DNA of 64,000 nt from an uncultured Alphaproteobacteria bacterium (GCA_944393745.1 CALYBD010000004.1:1-64000); one strand, 5' to 3'. Positions 17,146 to 25,547 are shown, counted from the stretch's first letter. The notes: generated by a model from the letters alone, not told the origin. Program-made: numbers and translations.

Positions 17146-18756
17146 ATGCTTAAATTTATTTTGTTTCTTGTTTTTTCTTGTTTTCCCGCACATGCGGCAA
17201 ATATGATTACCGTTTTGCCCGAACCGACAGATCCTGACGCACCTTATGCGGCTTTAAACAAAATAAACGGCGGATCCATTCCTTTTGCCGATTATCTGAA
17301 CCGCCTGATTTTAAAACAAAAAAATGCCAATATTCTGATTGCCCGCGGATTTCCCGTGCCGTTTGATATTGCCAAAGTTAATGCAGCCAACCGGGAACTT
17401 TTGACCGCTTTTGCCAAAGGACAGTCCGACACGTCAATGGCAGAAATCAGAAAACTGTTTTTTCGTTTTATTCAATGTTATCCCGACAAAGAAATCTGCA
17501 TGGAAACAATACCGGAAGATTTATCCAAATATCTGACTTTGTCCGAAACCGAAAAAAACACTCTGCCCGCCGCGCACAAGCAAGAAAGAGTCCGTCCTTT
17601 ACCTGTTCGGCCCCTGTCGGAAAATGCCGACGATGAGGACAAACGTCGTTTTTATGATCTTATTTTACTCAATCGTCTAAAGAAAAAAGCCAACGAAGCC
17701 TTAAACAGACAAGCTTCACACAGCTTTGACGATTCTGTTTTATATCAGACTCTAAGCGCCGGCGACGCTTTACGCCGGCATAATGAAACGTATGAAAATC
17801 TGCTGCCCGCCGTTAATACAAAAGGAGGCGACATAGCAACAACAGAAGCGGAAATCAAAAAAACTCTATCAGCTCTGCCGATGAACATCAATACATCAGC
17901 CTTGTGCCTGTCCATCAGGGAAGACAAACCGTTTAAAGCTCTTCAGAAAAAAATATCCTACACCGCGGCGAATTCAACAACATATACGTTTACTCTGAAT
18001 ACCGGACGCATGATAGATGAAGCTCCTTTTTACTTTATCTTTCTTAACGGCACGAAACAAAATGACAACCGATTGTCCGAACGTTTTTTGCTGCCTTATT
18101 CTTTCCCGGCTGGATTTTTTGAATATAAAAATCGTATTTTCCTGACATTTTCTGACGGGGAAGAAGAACAAAAGATTTATGAATTTGATCCGGCCGTTTA
18201 TGCTTTTCTGCCCGTTTGCATGCTCAACAAAGACATGACCGTTTTTCATATTGACGCGACCAAAGAAAATATGCCTTTATGTCGCCGTATCACGCGCAAA
18301 GAATATAATCTTTATCCGGAAAAGCCACTTTCACAAAAATTAACCGCGACGCAACTGAAAGACTTCTTTGCATTGGAATGCCCGCCGGAAAATCAAACAT
18401 GTATCAATGAACAGATGTATAATTTCCGTGATAAAACCGGCATCTTTGCCGATTATGACAATAACGGTACTGACGATATTTTATATGAGAAGGATCAGCG
18501 TCTTTTCGTTTATTTGCCGGAACAACAAACAAGCGCCGTTTTGATTAAAACGCCCGATGAAGAACGCCAGCAAATCGTTCAAATCGACAATCAGAACTAT
18601 TTGCTGACAACAAAAGAATATAAACTGAATAACCCGAAAAAGCCATTCGATGAAGAATATTCATGGCAAAGTATCCCTAAAGACTTATATAAAATCGCAA
18701 ACGGCAACAAACCCGAACGGATTTGTTCTTTTACTCCGACCGGAGAATATCACTGA
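17146..18756 (+). CDS. Exported protein of unknown function
   Basis: I do not recognise this 536-residue protein. A signal peptide is clear (hydrophobic residues 3-15, cleavage after AHA near 18). The mature part has no membrane helix, so a periplasmic location is likely. One segment near residue 435, DYDNNGTDDI, resembles the Asp/Asn-rich calcium loops of FG-GAP or dockerin-like repeats, but only one copy is seen. Several Cys are spread through the mature part. Its TGA overlaps the ATG of queH by one base, so the two are translationally coupled. Confidence 0.8.
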   Translation: MLKFILFLVFSCFPAHAANMITVLPEPTDPDAPYAALNKINGGSIPFADYLNRLILKQKNANILIARGFPVPFDIAKVNAANRELLTAFAKGQSDTSMAEIRKLFFRFIQCYPDKEICMETIPEDLSKYLTLSETEKNTLPAAHKQERVRPLPVRPLSENADDEDKRRFYDLILLNRLKKKANEALNRQASHSFDDSVLYQTLSAGDALRRHNETYENLLPAVNTKGGDIATTEAEIKKTLSALPMNINTSALCLSIREDKPFKALQKKISYTAANSTTYTFTLNTGRMIDEAPFYFIFLNGTKQNDNRLSERFLLPYSFPAGFFEYKNRIFLTFSDGEEEQKIYEFDPAVYAFLPVCMLNKDMTVFHIDATKENMPLCRRITRKEYNLYPEKPLSQKLTATQLKDFFALECPPENQTCINEQMYNFRDKTGIFADYDNNGTDDILYEKDQRLFVYLPEQQTSAVLIKTPDEERQQIVQIDNQNYLLTTKEYKLNNPKKPFDEEYSWQSIPKDLYKIANGNKPERICSFTPTGEYH

Positions 18757-19292
18757 TGTCAAAATTGCTTTTACTTTCCTGTTGCGCCCCTTGTTCTTGC
18801 GCCGTGATCGATAAACTGGCGAAAGAAAAGGTTGATTTTGCCGTCTTGTTTTATAATCCGAATATTTCACCCGTTCAGGAATATGAAAAAAGGCGTGATG
18901 AAAACGAACGGTTTTGTTTGTCCCGAAACGTTCCGTTTATCTCTTTGGAATATGATCCTGAACATTGGTTCGACGCGATCAAAGGATTGGAAAAAGAACC
19001 GGAGCGCGGGAAGCGCTGTTCCGTCTGTTTTTACTTACGGCTGAAACGAGCGATGCAATATGCCAAAGACAATGGCTTTGACCTTGTCACGTCCGTTTTA
19101 GGCATATCCCGATACAAAGATATGGATCAGGTCAACGCCGCTGCCCAGCAGGCTTCGCAAGAAACAGACCTGCCTTACGATTTTACGAACTGGCGCAAAG
19201 GCGGATTGGAACAAATCCGTCAACAGCTGATCAAAGAAACACAACTGTATGCCCAAGATTATTGCGGCTGCCCGTTTTCCAAAAAGGCATAA
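18756..19292 (+). CDS. queH: Epoxyqueuosine reductase QueH
   Basis: QueH reduces epoxyqueuosine to queuosine in the tRNA wobble position and replaces the unrelated, cobalamin-dependent QueG. The 178-residue protein shows the full Cys signature: adjacent Cys 9-10 in LLLSCCAPCS, Cys 88 and 91 in KRCSVC, and YCGCPFS at 169-175, which hold an iron-sulfur cluster and a further metal site. The start at 18756 is set by the TGATG junction with the exported-protein gene; an upstream in-frame ATG would overlap that gene by 34 bases. A terminator follows at once. Confidence 0.93.
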   Translation: MSKLLLLSCCAPCSCAVIDKLAKEKVDFAVLFYNPNISPVQEYEKRRDENERFCLSRNVPFISLEYDPEHWFDAIKGLEKEPERGKRCSVCFYLRLKRAMQYAKDNGFDLVTSVLGISRYKDMDQVNAAAQQASQETDLPYDFTNWRKGGLEQIRQQLIKETQLYAQDYCGCPFSKKA

Positions 19293-19293
19293 G

Positions 19294-19326
19294 AAAAAGC
19301 CCTTACTTTCGGTAAGGGCTTTTTTT
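19294..19326. terminator. Bidirectional terminator
   Basis: A 13-bp perfect stem (19294-19306 with 19312-19324) has A-run and T-run flanks on both sides. It sits between the convergent queH and lipoprotein genes and should stop transcription from both directions. Confidence 0.9.
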
Positions 19327-19327
19327 G

Positions 19328-19858
19328 TTATTCAAACACTTTTTCCAGATTGGCTTTAATGGATTTTTTCATACGAACTTTTGTTCCGTAACGCTGATAC
19401 TTAAAGTTACTTCTTTCTTTTTCGGAAAAACCGTCACACGGACAAAGAACGGCCCCGACATAATATTCACCGGGCGGCAAATCAACAAAGGTAAACCAAC
19501 CGCCTTTATCGGTTTTAGTCAGTTTCGTATATTTTTGCGTACGAGGATCCGGAGCCGATAAAAATTCATTATTTACCCAGTGTCTTTGGTACCATTCGTT
19601 TGAATAATCCGTTACGGGATTAATCAGAACAACCTGATCGGCAGGGCATTTTTTTTGTCCGTCAATTCCCGTCACGCAAAAACGACCGTTAATTCTGGCT
19701 GATCCTTTACCGTTATAAGGATCATATTGCGTTTGATCAAAAACAGCTTTTCGCTCTGAAGGAACCGGACAACCGTTTGTCGTTTCCGTTTTCGATTGCG
19801 TTGACGCACAGGCCGACAAAAAAAGAAGTCCAAAAGAAAGTATCCATAGCTTTTTCAT
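19328..19858 (-). CDS. Lipoprotein, paralogue of the one at 21,685
   Basis: The 176-residue product has a lipoprotein signal with the lipobox LSAC (Cys 17). I use the ATG at 19858 with GGGAGAA upstream; a longer reading adds 21 unsupported residues. The mature part shares an ordered set of motifs with the second lipoprotein: a Phe-Asp-x-x-Gln-Tyr box, an RINGRFC strand, KKCPADQVVLINPVTDYS, and a C-terminal half with DLPPGEYYVGAVLCP then FKYQRYG. The last part resembles the beta-sandwich repeats seen in carboxypeptidase-regulatory-like domains. Function is unknown; it is probably membrane-anchored in the periplasm. Confidence 0.85.
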   Translation of the reverse strand: MKKLWILSFGLLFLSACASTQSKTETTNGCPVPSERKAVFDQTQYDPYNGKGSARINGRFCVTGIDGQKKCPADQVVLINPVTDYSNEWYQRHWVNNEFLSAPDPRTQKYTKLTKTDKGGWFTFVDLPPGEYYVGAVLCPCDGFSEKERSNFKYQRYGTKVRMKKSIKANLEKVFE

Positions 19859-19892
19859 GTTTTTCTCCCTTACTTTTCGAACACAACTATTT

Positions 19893-19921
19893 ATTAGATT
19901 TTCTTTTGAACTTTTTGTCAA
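19893..19921 (-). promoter_or_regulatory. Promoter of the first lipoprotein gene
   Basis: On the minus strand TTGACA (19916-19921) is separated by 17 bases from TCTAAT (19893-19898), followed by AAAT. The same hexamers and spacing occur before the paralogous lipoprotein gene. The -35 lies 12 bases past the rmuC stop, so the gene is independently transcribed. Confidence 0.75.
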
Positions 19922-19932
19922 ATCAAAAAAGA

Positions 19933-21255
19933 TTAATCCTCTATCTGCAACAAATCCGCATCATCGGAATCAATTGAAAATTCTTTGGTAACTTTGGCGC
20001 CCTGTATTTTTAATTTTTCGGCCCAACCGATAGCATTTCCCTTTCCTTCCGAAAGCTTTTTAAACGCTTTGTCATAGCTGTTTTTGGCATTCAGAAGCGC
20101 TTTGTCAATGCCTTGCATATCCTCGACAAAGCCGACCAGCTTATCATGCAGTTTTCCCCCGATTTCAGCAATTTTTTGAACATTTTTATTTTGCTTTTCG
20201 ATCCGCCACATATTTTCAATCGTACGCAGAATCGGCAACAAAGAAGAAGCCGTCGTGATTGCTATGTTATTCTGATACGCCGCTTCATAAATTTCCGGAT
20301 CCGCACTCAGCGCTTCGATATAAGCATGTTCGATCGGAATGAACATAAAAACATAATCCAGATCCATTTCTTTGACGATTGTCTGATAATTTTTGGAAGC
20401 CAACCCTTTGATATGGTTTCGTAGCGCCTGCACATGTTCCGCCAGATATTTTTTCCTGTCTTCCGGCGTTTCGGCTTTGACATAACGCATATAAGCATTC
20501 AACGACACTTTACAATCCACAATCAGCCGTCTGTTATCAGGCAGATTGACAATAAAGTCGGGACGTTTATTGTTGCCTTCGTCATCTTTAAAATTCGTTT
20601 GGGTTGTATAATTGATGCCTTTTTCAAAACCGGCAACTTCAAAAACGCGTTCCAATTGCGTTTCTCCCCAATCTCCCTGCCGTTTTGTATTACCTTTTAA
20701 AGCATTCGTCAGATTTTGGGCATCTGCGGACAAAGTCTGATTCATCGCCAACAGGTTACGCAGCTGTTCGTCCATTTTTCCTTTATCGTTGGCATTAATC
20801 TGGTTGATTTCTTCCATGCGCTTTTTAAACGCGTCCAACTGGTCTTTCAACGGCGTAAGGATTTGCCCCAAAGACTCCTGTTGATTTTTCTTAAAATCCT
20901 GACTTTGTTCTTTTAACACATCGGCGGAAACCGTTTTAAACTGTATTGACAGTTCGGCTCTGGCATTTTTCAATTCCTCGATTTTATCGTTCAGATGGTG
21001 TTTTTCCTCTTTCATCTGTGTTTCCAAAGCGGCCGTCTGTGCCGTCAAACGCATATTTTCATTATTCAAACGGGAATTTTCTTTTTTCAGTTCTTCTAAC
21101 TGATCCTGCAGAAACAATGTCTGACCGGACGCTTTGGTCAATTCTTCTTTTTCCCGAGCCAGGCGAGTATTCTTTTTCAGCAAGACAACGGAAAGAACAA
21201 GGAAAACAGCCAGCAAGCTGCCGAAAACAATCAACAAATCTGAAAGTGTCAACAT
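19933..21255 (-). CDS. rmuC: RmuC-family DNA recombination protein
   Basis: RmuC proteins limit inversion and rearrangement at short inverted repeats and carry a PD-(D/E)XK-like nuclease domain. The 440 residues show an N-terminal membrane helix (about 5-27), a coiled coil rich in Glu, Lys and Gln (about 28-165), then the conserved core: KRQGDWGETQLERV near 192, RPDFIVNLPDNRRLIVDCKVSL near 230, and VFMFIPIEHAYIEAL near 302. The ATG overlaps the yhcH stop by seven bases. Confidence 0.93.
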   Translation of the reverse strand: MLTLSDLLIVFGSLLAVFLVLSVVLLKKNTRLAREKEELTKASGQTLFLQDQLEELKKENSRLNNENMRLTAQTAALETQMKEEKHHLNDKIEELKNARAELSIQFKTVSADVLKEQSQDFKKNQQESLGQILTPLKDQLDAFKKRMEEINQINANDKGKMDEQLRNLLAMNQTLSADAQNLTNALKGNTKRQGDWGETQLERVFEVAGFEKGINYTTQTNFKDDEGNNKRPDFIVNLPDNRRLIVDCKVSLNAYMRYVKAETPEDRKKYLAEHVQALRNHIKGLASKNYQTIVKEMDLDYVFMFIPIEHAYIEALSADPEIYEAAYQNNIAITTASSLLPILRTIENMWRIEKQNKNVQKIAEIGGKLHDKLVGFVEDMQGIDKALLNAKNSYDKAFKKLSEGKGNAIGWAEKLKIQGAKVTKEFSIDSDDADLLQIED

Positions 21256-21695
21256 TTTATTTTAACCAAAATTTTTTTAACTTTTTCACCCTCTTGAACA
21301 GCCACGCAAGGACGATGCGCTTCATGCGGGAAATAAACGGCAAACATACCGGCCGTTAATTCCGTAAAATCGGATTCGCCGGCATATTTGGCAATGTCTT
21401 TTTCCGGATTATACGGAACGGTTTCCGCCAGACCTTTTAAAGGCGCATAACCGATTTTTTCGCGTCCCGCATAAATATACTGAATATCAGCATAAACGCG
21501 ATGTGCTTCCAGCGCCGTTTTTTCCAAAGGACGAGCTTCGTATTCCTGCACGACATAATAAATGTCCGTTCCGTCAATTTCATGACGTTGACCGTCGGTT
21601 TGAAAATTGCCGGCCTGTAAAAAAGCAAACGCTTTTCTGAATTTTTCGTTCAATCCCGTATACAAAGAACAAAACTCAATCTTATCAATGATCAT
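21249..21695 (-). CDS. YhcH/YjgK/YiaL family protein (DUF386)
   Basis: The 148-residue cupin-like protein matches the YhcH/TabA/NanQ family, some members of which open or epimerise sugar rings such as sialic acids. Visible conserved pieces are HEIDGTDIYYVVQEYEAR near 38-55, the metal-ligand region EAHRVYADIQYIYAG near 63-77, and MFAVYFPHEAHRP near 117-129. The substrate cannot be inferred. It overlaps the upstream lipoprotein gene by 11 bases and rmuC by seven, an unusually tight three-gene unit. Confidence 0.88.
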   Translation of the reverse strand: MIIDKIEFCSLYTGLNEKFRKAFAFLQAGNFQTDGQRHEIDGTDIYYVVQEYEARPLEKTALEAHRVYADIQYIYAGREKIGYAPLKGLAETVPYNPEKDIAKYAGESDFTELTAGMFAVYFPHEAHRPCVAVQEGEKVKKILVKIKC

Positions 21696-22230
21696 ATTCC
21701 AACACCTTTTTTAAAACGACTTCTGCCGGTTCCGTTTGGGAATTAAGGGTTATTTTCGCCCCCCAGCGCTGATATTTAAAAGGACGTATTTTTTTTGAAT
21801 CTCTGCCCGAATAAGGACAAGCAACAGCCGCAACATAATAGTCGCCGTTCGGCAAAGACGAAAAAACAAACCGGCCGTATTTATTTGTTCTGACCATTCT
21901 ATTGCGCCGGGCGGCTTCGTCATTGGGATCTTCCAGCAATTCGCCGTTTTTCCAATAACGTTCGAACCATTCCGTTGAATAATCCGTTACGGGATTTAAC
22001 AAAACCAACTGATCCGGCGGACATTCTTTTTTACCGTTATCCAAAATAATGCAGAATTCCCCCCGGATTCTGCCTTTTCCTTTTTTCATATAAGGCTTGT
22101 ATTGATTAACATCAAATTCGGCATGGCGCTTTGCCCCGACCATCAGATCAAAACGTTCGTAGTCCTGTTTTTGATACGAACACCCCGACAACAAACAGAT
22201 TGAAAAAAAAATCAAAAAAAGTTTTGTCAA
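21685..22230 (-). CDS. Lipoprotein, paralogue of the one at 19,328
   Basis: The 181-residue product begins at a TTG codon: GGGAA lies seven bases before it, and the signal peptide with lipobox LSGC (Cys 17) starts there with no ATG available. It follows the same motif order as its paralogue: FDVNQYKPY, RIRGEFC, KECPPDQLVLLNPVTDYS, an SLPNGDYYVAAVACP strand and FKYQRWG. A conserved Cys pair in the mature part could form a disulfide. It is first in a three-gene overlapping unit with yhcH and rmuC. Confidence 0.85.
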   Translation of the reverse strand: MTKLFLIFFSICLLSGCSYQKQDYERFDLMVGAKRHAEFDVNQYKPYMKKGKGRIRGEFCIILDNGKKECPPDQLVLLNPVTDYSTEWFERYWKNGELLEDPNDEAARRNRMVRTNKYGRFVFSSLPNGDYYVAAVACPYSGRDSKKIRPFKYQRWGAKITLNSQTEPAEVVLKKVLEYDH

Positions 22231-22260
22231 CGGCCGTTCCCTTATAATTTTAACCGATTT

Positions 22261-22289
22261 ATTAGAAAACTTTTTTTATATTTTGTCAA
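22261..22289 (-). promoter_or_regulatory. Promoter of lipoprotein-yhcH-rmuC
   Basis: On the minus strand TTGACA (22284-22289), a 17-base A-rich spacer and TCTAAT (22261-22266) repeat exactly the design of the promoter at 19893-19921. The start site would be about 25 bases before the TTG start codon. Confidence 0.75.
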
Positions 22290-22337
22290 TCAAAGTGGTT
22301 TATCATACAGCTTTAAGAAAAGCTAAAAAGGGCAGAA

Positions 22338-23483
22338 ATGAAACATTTTTTTCTGATTTTGTTTTTTATTGTTCTGGGATTAACAAATGCCGATGCCGCC
22401 TCTGAAACAAAAAAGACGGCCGCGGCGGTTGCCGAAAAAGAAAAAAACAAGGCTGATTTTCTGGCTGCCGAAAATTTGTTATATCGTCAAAAAACGAAAG
22501 AAGCTCTGCCCGAATTAATCCGTCTGTGCGATGCGGATTATTTGCGCGCCTGTTCTTTGCTGGGCTTTGGTTATTATGCCGGGCGTTACGGCATCAAACA
22601 GGATACGCAACAAGGAATTGAATGGTATAAAAAGTGCGCTAAAAAAGAAAAAAACTATTTCTGCCACAAAGAACTGGGGCGTATTTATTACCGCACCGGA
22701 AACTATGCCGAAGCGCTGAATTATTATCAAAAAGCCGCCCTCGGTAATGATACAGAGGCTCAATACTGGCTGGGAAAACTGTATATGGAAGGCAAAGGCG
22801 TACATATGAATTATGAAACGGCTCTGCGCTGGATGCGCAAAGCGGCTCATGCCAGAAAAAATCCCAGCAAAGCCGCCCGTTGCACTTTGGTCGCAATGTC
22901 TTATTTCGGCATCGGAATGCGCCGAAATATCAATGACACGAAATACTGGTTGAAATTATGCGATAACGCTTTGGTACGCGCATTAATGGCCTTTTACGGC
23001 CACGGCACCTCCAAAAACAAAGCCAAAGCCAAAGAAATACTCATTCAGGCCGATTTAAAAGAAATGCTGTCGGATTGGAATGATTTAAACGGCAAATCGC
23101 GTCCTTCCGTCGGCAAAAAAATTCTCAGGGATCAGGCTATTCCCGAAGATTGCCTGAAAAATGAACTGCCGATCGCTGCGGGTCGCAGAAACCCGAAAAT
23201 TGCCACGTATGCCGTTAAAATTTTCGATCCGGACTATTTCCGCAGTTTCGATGTCCATGACGGATATATCGAAAAATCGGGCATCGGCGATCAGACACTG
23301 GAAGCCTGCGGCATCACTTTTTATACAACACTGGAAAACAAACGTTTGTTCAACAAGGCGTTAAAAAATAAAGACGTTATAAAAATCAGCCGTTATACAA
23401 ATGCCTGTCTGGGCGCCGAAATGACCGGCATCTGTGATTTAAACCTGACCTGGCAGGAAGAAAAAAGAAAGACCGATCAATGA
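22338..23483 (+). CDS. Exported Sel1-repeat protein
   Basis: This 381-residue protein has a signal peptide (cleavage near residue 21, NADA-A) and Sel1-like helical repeats in the region 50-230. The clearest are LGFGYYAGRYGIKQDTQQGI, LGRIYYRTGNYAEALNYYQKA and LGKLYMEGKGVHMNYETALRW. Such repeats mediate protein contacts, often in the periplasm. The C-terminal 130 residues have no recognised domain and contain several Cys. AGGGCAG precedes the ATG. The stop overlaps the next start as ATGA, so the two exported proteins are coupled. Confidence 0.85.
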   Translation: MKHFFLILFFIVLGLTNADAASETKKTAAAVAEKEKNKADFLAAENLLYRQKTKEALPELIRLCDADYLRACSLLGFGYYAGRYGIKQDTQQGIEWYKKCAKKEKNYFCHKELGRIYYRTGNYAEALNYYQKAALGNDTEAQYWLGKLYMEGKGVHMNYETALRWMRKAAHARKNPSKAARCTLVAMSYFGIGMRRNINDTKYWLKLCDNALVRALMAFYGHGTSKNKAKAKEILIQADLKEMLSDWNDLNGKSRPSVGKKILRDQAIPEDCLKNELPIAAGRRNPKIATYAVKIFDPDYFRSFDVHDGYIEKSGIGDQTLEACGITFYTTLENKRLFNKALKNKDVIKISRYTNACLGAEMTGICDLNLTWQEEKRKTDQ

Positions 23484-24220
23484 AAAAACTACTGTTTCTT
23501 TTTTTGTTTTTTTTCTCTGAACAGGCCGCGGCCGCTTATCAATATGCGTATATCCCGAAAACTTCGGCCGCGACAATTTATAATTTTTTACGTCGTAAAC
23601 GGGAAAAATGCCCTGTCGGAGAAAAATATGAATATCCCGGAAAAATCGGCGTATGCGCTTCCTGCCCGGACGGAACGGCTTATTTGGTTGACGACAGCCG
23701 AAAAAAAGCACTTTGTTTTCGCTGTCCTCAGGGCACATTACTGGTAAAACGCAACGGCTATCCCATGTGCCTCAGCGCTTATCCGGTCATAAACGGAAAG
23801 GCACAAAAACCAAACGGCAACGATGTTTCCGATGAAGAACTGGAACGTATGGCTCGACAGCTGAGTGCCGACTATAAGGTTCGTCTGCCGGCTTTGACCG
23901 AAAAGCCGAAAGAAACATATCGTAACAAAGAAAAACTAAAGAATGTTTGCCCGTCTTCTTATCCGGAAGACGAATCGGCACAAAAGCAGATTGACATGTG
24001 CCGCAGACTGGCCAGTCAGAATGATTTTCTATGCCCTTATGTCGAAAAAAACACGCAAGGTCAGTGGATATGCCGAGCCTGTCCGAAAAATGCTCCGTAT
24101 AAGAACGAACAAGGCGGCTGTTTTAACTGTCCGTACGGGGAAGAAATGACAGAATTGGAAGACGGGACGTTGGTCTGTGCCTCCGAAGCTTCACGTCAAA
24201 AGAAAAGCAAAAAACCGTAA
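23480..24220 (+). CDS. Exported protein with duplicated six-Cys modules
   Basis: The 246-residue protein has a signal peptide (cleavage near AAA 17-19). Two copies of one Cys module are visible: Cys 44, 59, 62, 79, 82, 97 and Cys 185, 198, 201, 214, 217, 233. Each copy runs C, about 14 residues, CxxCP, 12-16 residues, CFxCPxG, 14-15 residues, C. Two more Cys (157, 174) lie in the linker. The spacing recalls the small disulfide-rich repeats of eukaryotic TNFR/GCC2-type domains, but the resemblance is only in pattern. The C-terminus is Lys-rich. It is coupled to the Sel1 protein, a possible partner. Confidence 0.8.
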   Translation: MKKLLFLFLFFFSEQAAAAYQYAYIPKTSAATIYNFLRRKREKCPVGEKYEYPGKIGVCASCPDGTAYLVDDSRKKALCFRCPQGTLLVKRNGYPMCLSAYPVINGKAQKPNGNDVSDEELERMARQLSADYKVRLPALTEKPKETYRNKEKLKNVCPSSYPEDESAQKQIDMCRRLASQNDFLCPYVEKNTQGQWICRACPKNAPYKNEQGGCFNCPYGEEMTELEDGTLVCASEASRQKKSKKP

Positions 24221-24231
24221 TGCCTGCAAAA

Positions 24232-24969
24232 TCAACGACGCGCCAAATCGGCAATTACGCCGTGCAGCGTACGAACGTCCTGAGACGTCAATTCAGCCCG
24301 CATAAAAATATTGCGCAGATTACGCATCATGCGCGGCCGTTTTTCCGGTGATTTAAAATAACCGGCATTTTCCAATTCCTGTTCCAGATGATCAAACAAA
24401 TGTTCGGTTTCCGCCTTATTGGCCGGTTCCGTATTCGGCATGGATAAATATTTATCCGCCGTCGTATCCGACAATCTGAAGATTTCATATCCGGCCAACA
24501 AAACCGCCTGCGCCAGATTTAAAGAACAATGTTTCGGGTTCAGGGGAATGTTTACAATCGCATCGGCATAAACCAGATCATCATTTTCCAACCCTGTCCT
24601 TTCCGGACCGAACAAGACGCCGCATTTTATTCCGGTTCGGCGATCGGCTTCAATTTCCTTGGCCATGCCCTGTCCCGTTAAAACGGGTTTGATCATATCA
24701 CGGGAACGCCCGGTTGTCGCATAGACCTTTTGCAGGTCTTCAACGGCCTCTTTCAGTGTTTGAAATACTTTTGCGTTTTGCAGAATTTCTTCCGCGCCGG
24801 AAGAAGCTGCCAAAGCTCTGTCGCACAAATGATCTTCATCGGGATCAACCAAACGCATTTCACCGATGCAGCAATTCATCATCGCCCGAGCCGCCGTGCC
24901 GACATTTTCTGCCAGCTGCGGGCGCACTAAAATAAAAACAGGATCCGACACGTTCGCCCCGGAAATCAT
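24232..24969 (-). CDS. trmJ: tRNA (cytidine/uridine-2'-O-) methyltransferase TrmJ
   Basis: TrmJ methylates the ribose of nucleotide 32 in tRNA, using S-adenosylmethionine. The SPOUT-class motifs are all present: RPQLAENVGTAARAM near residue 17, LFGPERTGLENDD near 107 and LNPKHCSLNLAQAV near 128 (numbered from the chosen start). The start at 24969 makes an ATGA overlap with the upstream gene; an ATG at 24987 would add six residues. The C-terminal helical extension used for dimer and tRNA contacts is present. Convergent with the six-Cys gene, 11 bases away. Confidence 0.93.
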   Translation of the reverse strand: MISGANVSDPVFILVRPQLAENVGTAARAMMNCCIGEMRLVDPDEDHLCDRALAASSGAEEILQNAKVFQTLKEAVEDLQKVYATTGRSRDMIKPVLTGQGMAKEIEADRRTGIKCGVLFGPERTGLENDDLVYADAIVNIPLNPKHCSLNLAQAVLLAGYEIFRLSDTTADKYLSMPNTEPANKAETEHLFDHLEQELENAGYFKSPEKRPRMMRNLRNIFMRAELTSQDVRTLHGVIADLARR

Positions 24970-25547
24970 TTCACCCGTTGACCCCATCTTCTTTTTTTGG
25001 AAGAAGCCGGCGTCATCATTTTCTTTTGATTATCGAGAATTTCTTTAAAACCGATGCCCAAAGTTGTTTCGGCCCCTTTAATGGCCGCGCGGCGTTGTTT
25101 GGCGATATCTTCCTTATCTTTGATTTCGGCCGGCGGAATTGTTTCAAAAGCTTCATTCATTAACTGCGAAGCCATCTCCGGATTCTTTTTAATTTTTTCT
25201 TCCAGATCTTCGGGCAAGGCAATTCCCTGGCGCCGCATAGCCGCAATCGACAGCAAAGCCTGCTGAGTCGTCATAAAATCAAATCCCTGCCCCGCACCGT
25301 ATAAAGTCTGTGCCGACACCGCGTCCATACCTTCGGGGACGGCCTCCAGCTCCAGGAAATCCTCAATTGTCAGACTGCCGATATCCTGAACCTGCTGTCC
25401 GGCTTTGACGGCCTCTTTTTCCAGCGCTGCTTTTTTTTCCCGCGCCGCAGAAATTCTGGAGGCGGCTTCGGAAATGCTTTCGGCAAAAGCAACAGAAGCA
25501 AACGCGTTGAAAAAGAAAACGACAAGAACGATTTTAAACAAAGCCAT
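24966..25547 (-). CDS. Exported protein of unknown function
   Basis: I do not recognise this 193-residue protein. The ATG at 25547 is set by GGGAGAG just upstream. The signal peptide ends at AFA near residue 22. The mature part is helical and highly charged, with an Ala/Glu/Lys-rich start of coiled-coil character (about 23-55), and a basic C-terminus. Met/Gln-rich helices occupy 90-130. The stop overlaps trmJ by four bases (ATGA), although the two products work in different compartments. Confidence 0.75.
   Translation of the reverse strand: MALFKIVLVVFFFNAFASVAFAESISEAASRISAAREKKAALEKEAVKAGQQVQDIGSLTIEDFLELEAVPEGMDAVSAQTLYGAGQGFDFMTTQQALLSIAAMRRQGIALPEDLEEKIKKNPEMASQLMNEAFETIPPAEIKDKEDIAKQRRAAIKGAETTLGIGFKEILDNQKKMMTPASSKKRRWGQRVK

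Noticed and set aside
16871-17206. Alternative frame inside and after the DUF2934 gene
   Set aside because: Its Lys/Arg-rich translation comes from the repeated Lys/Ala codons of the real frame and it runs through the terminator.
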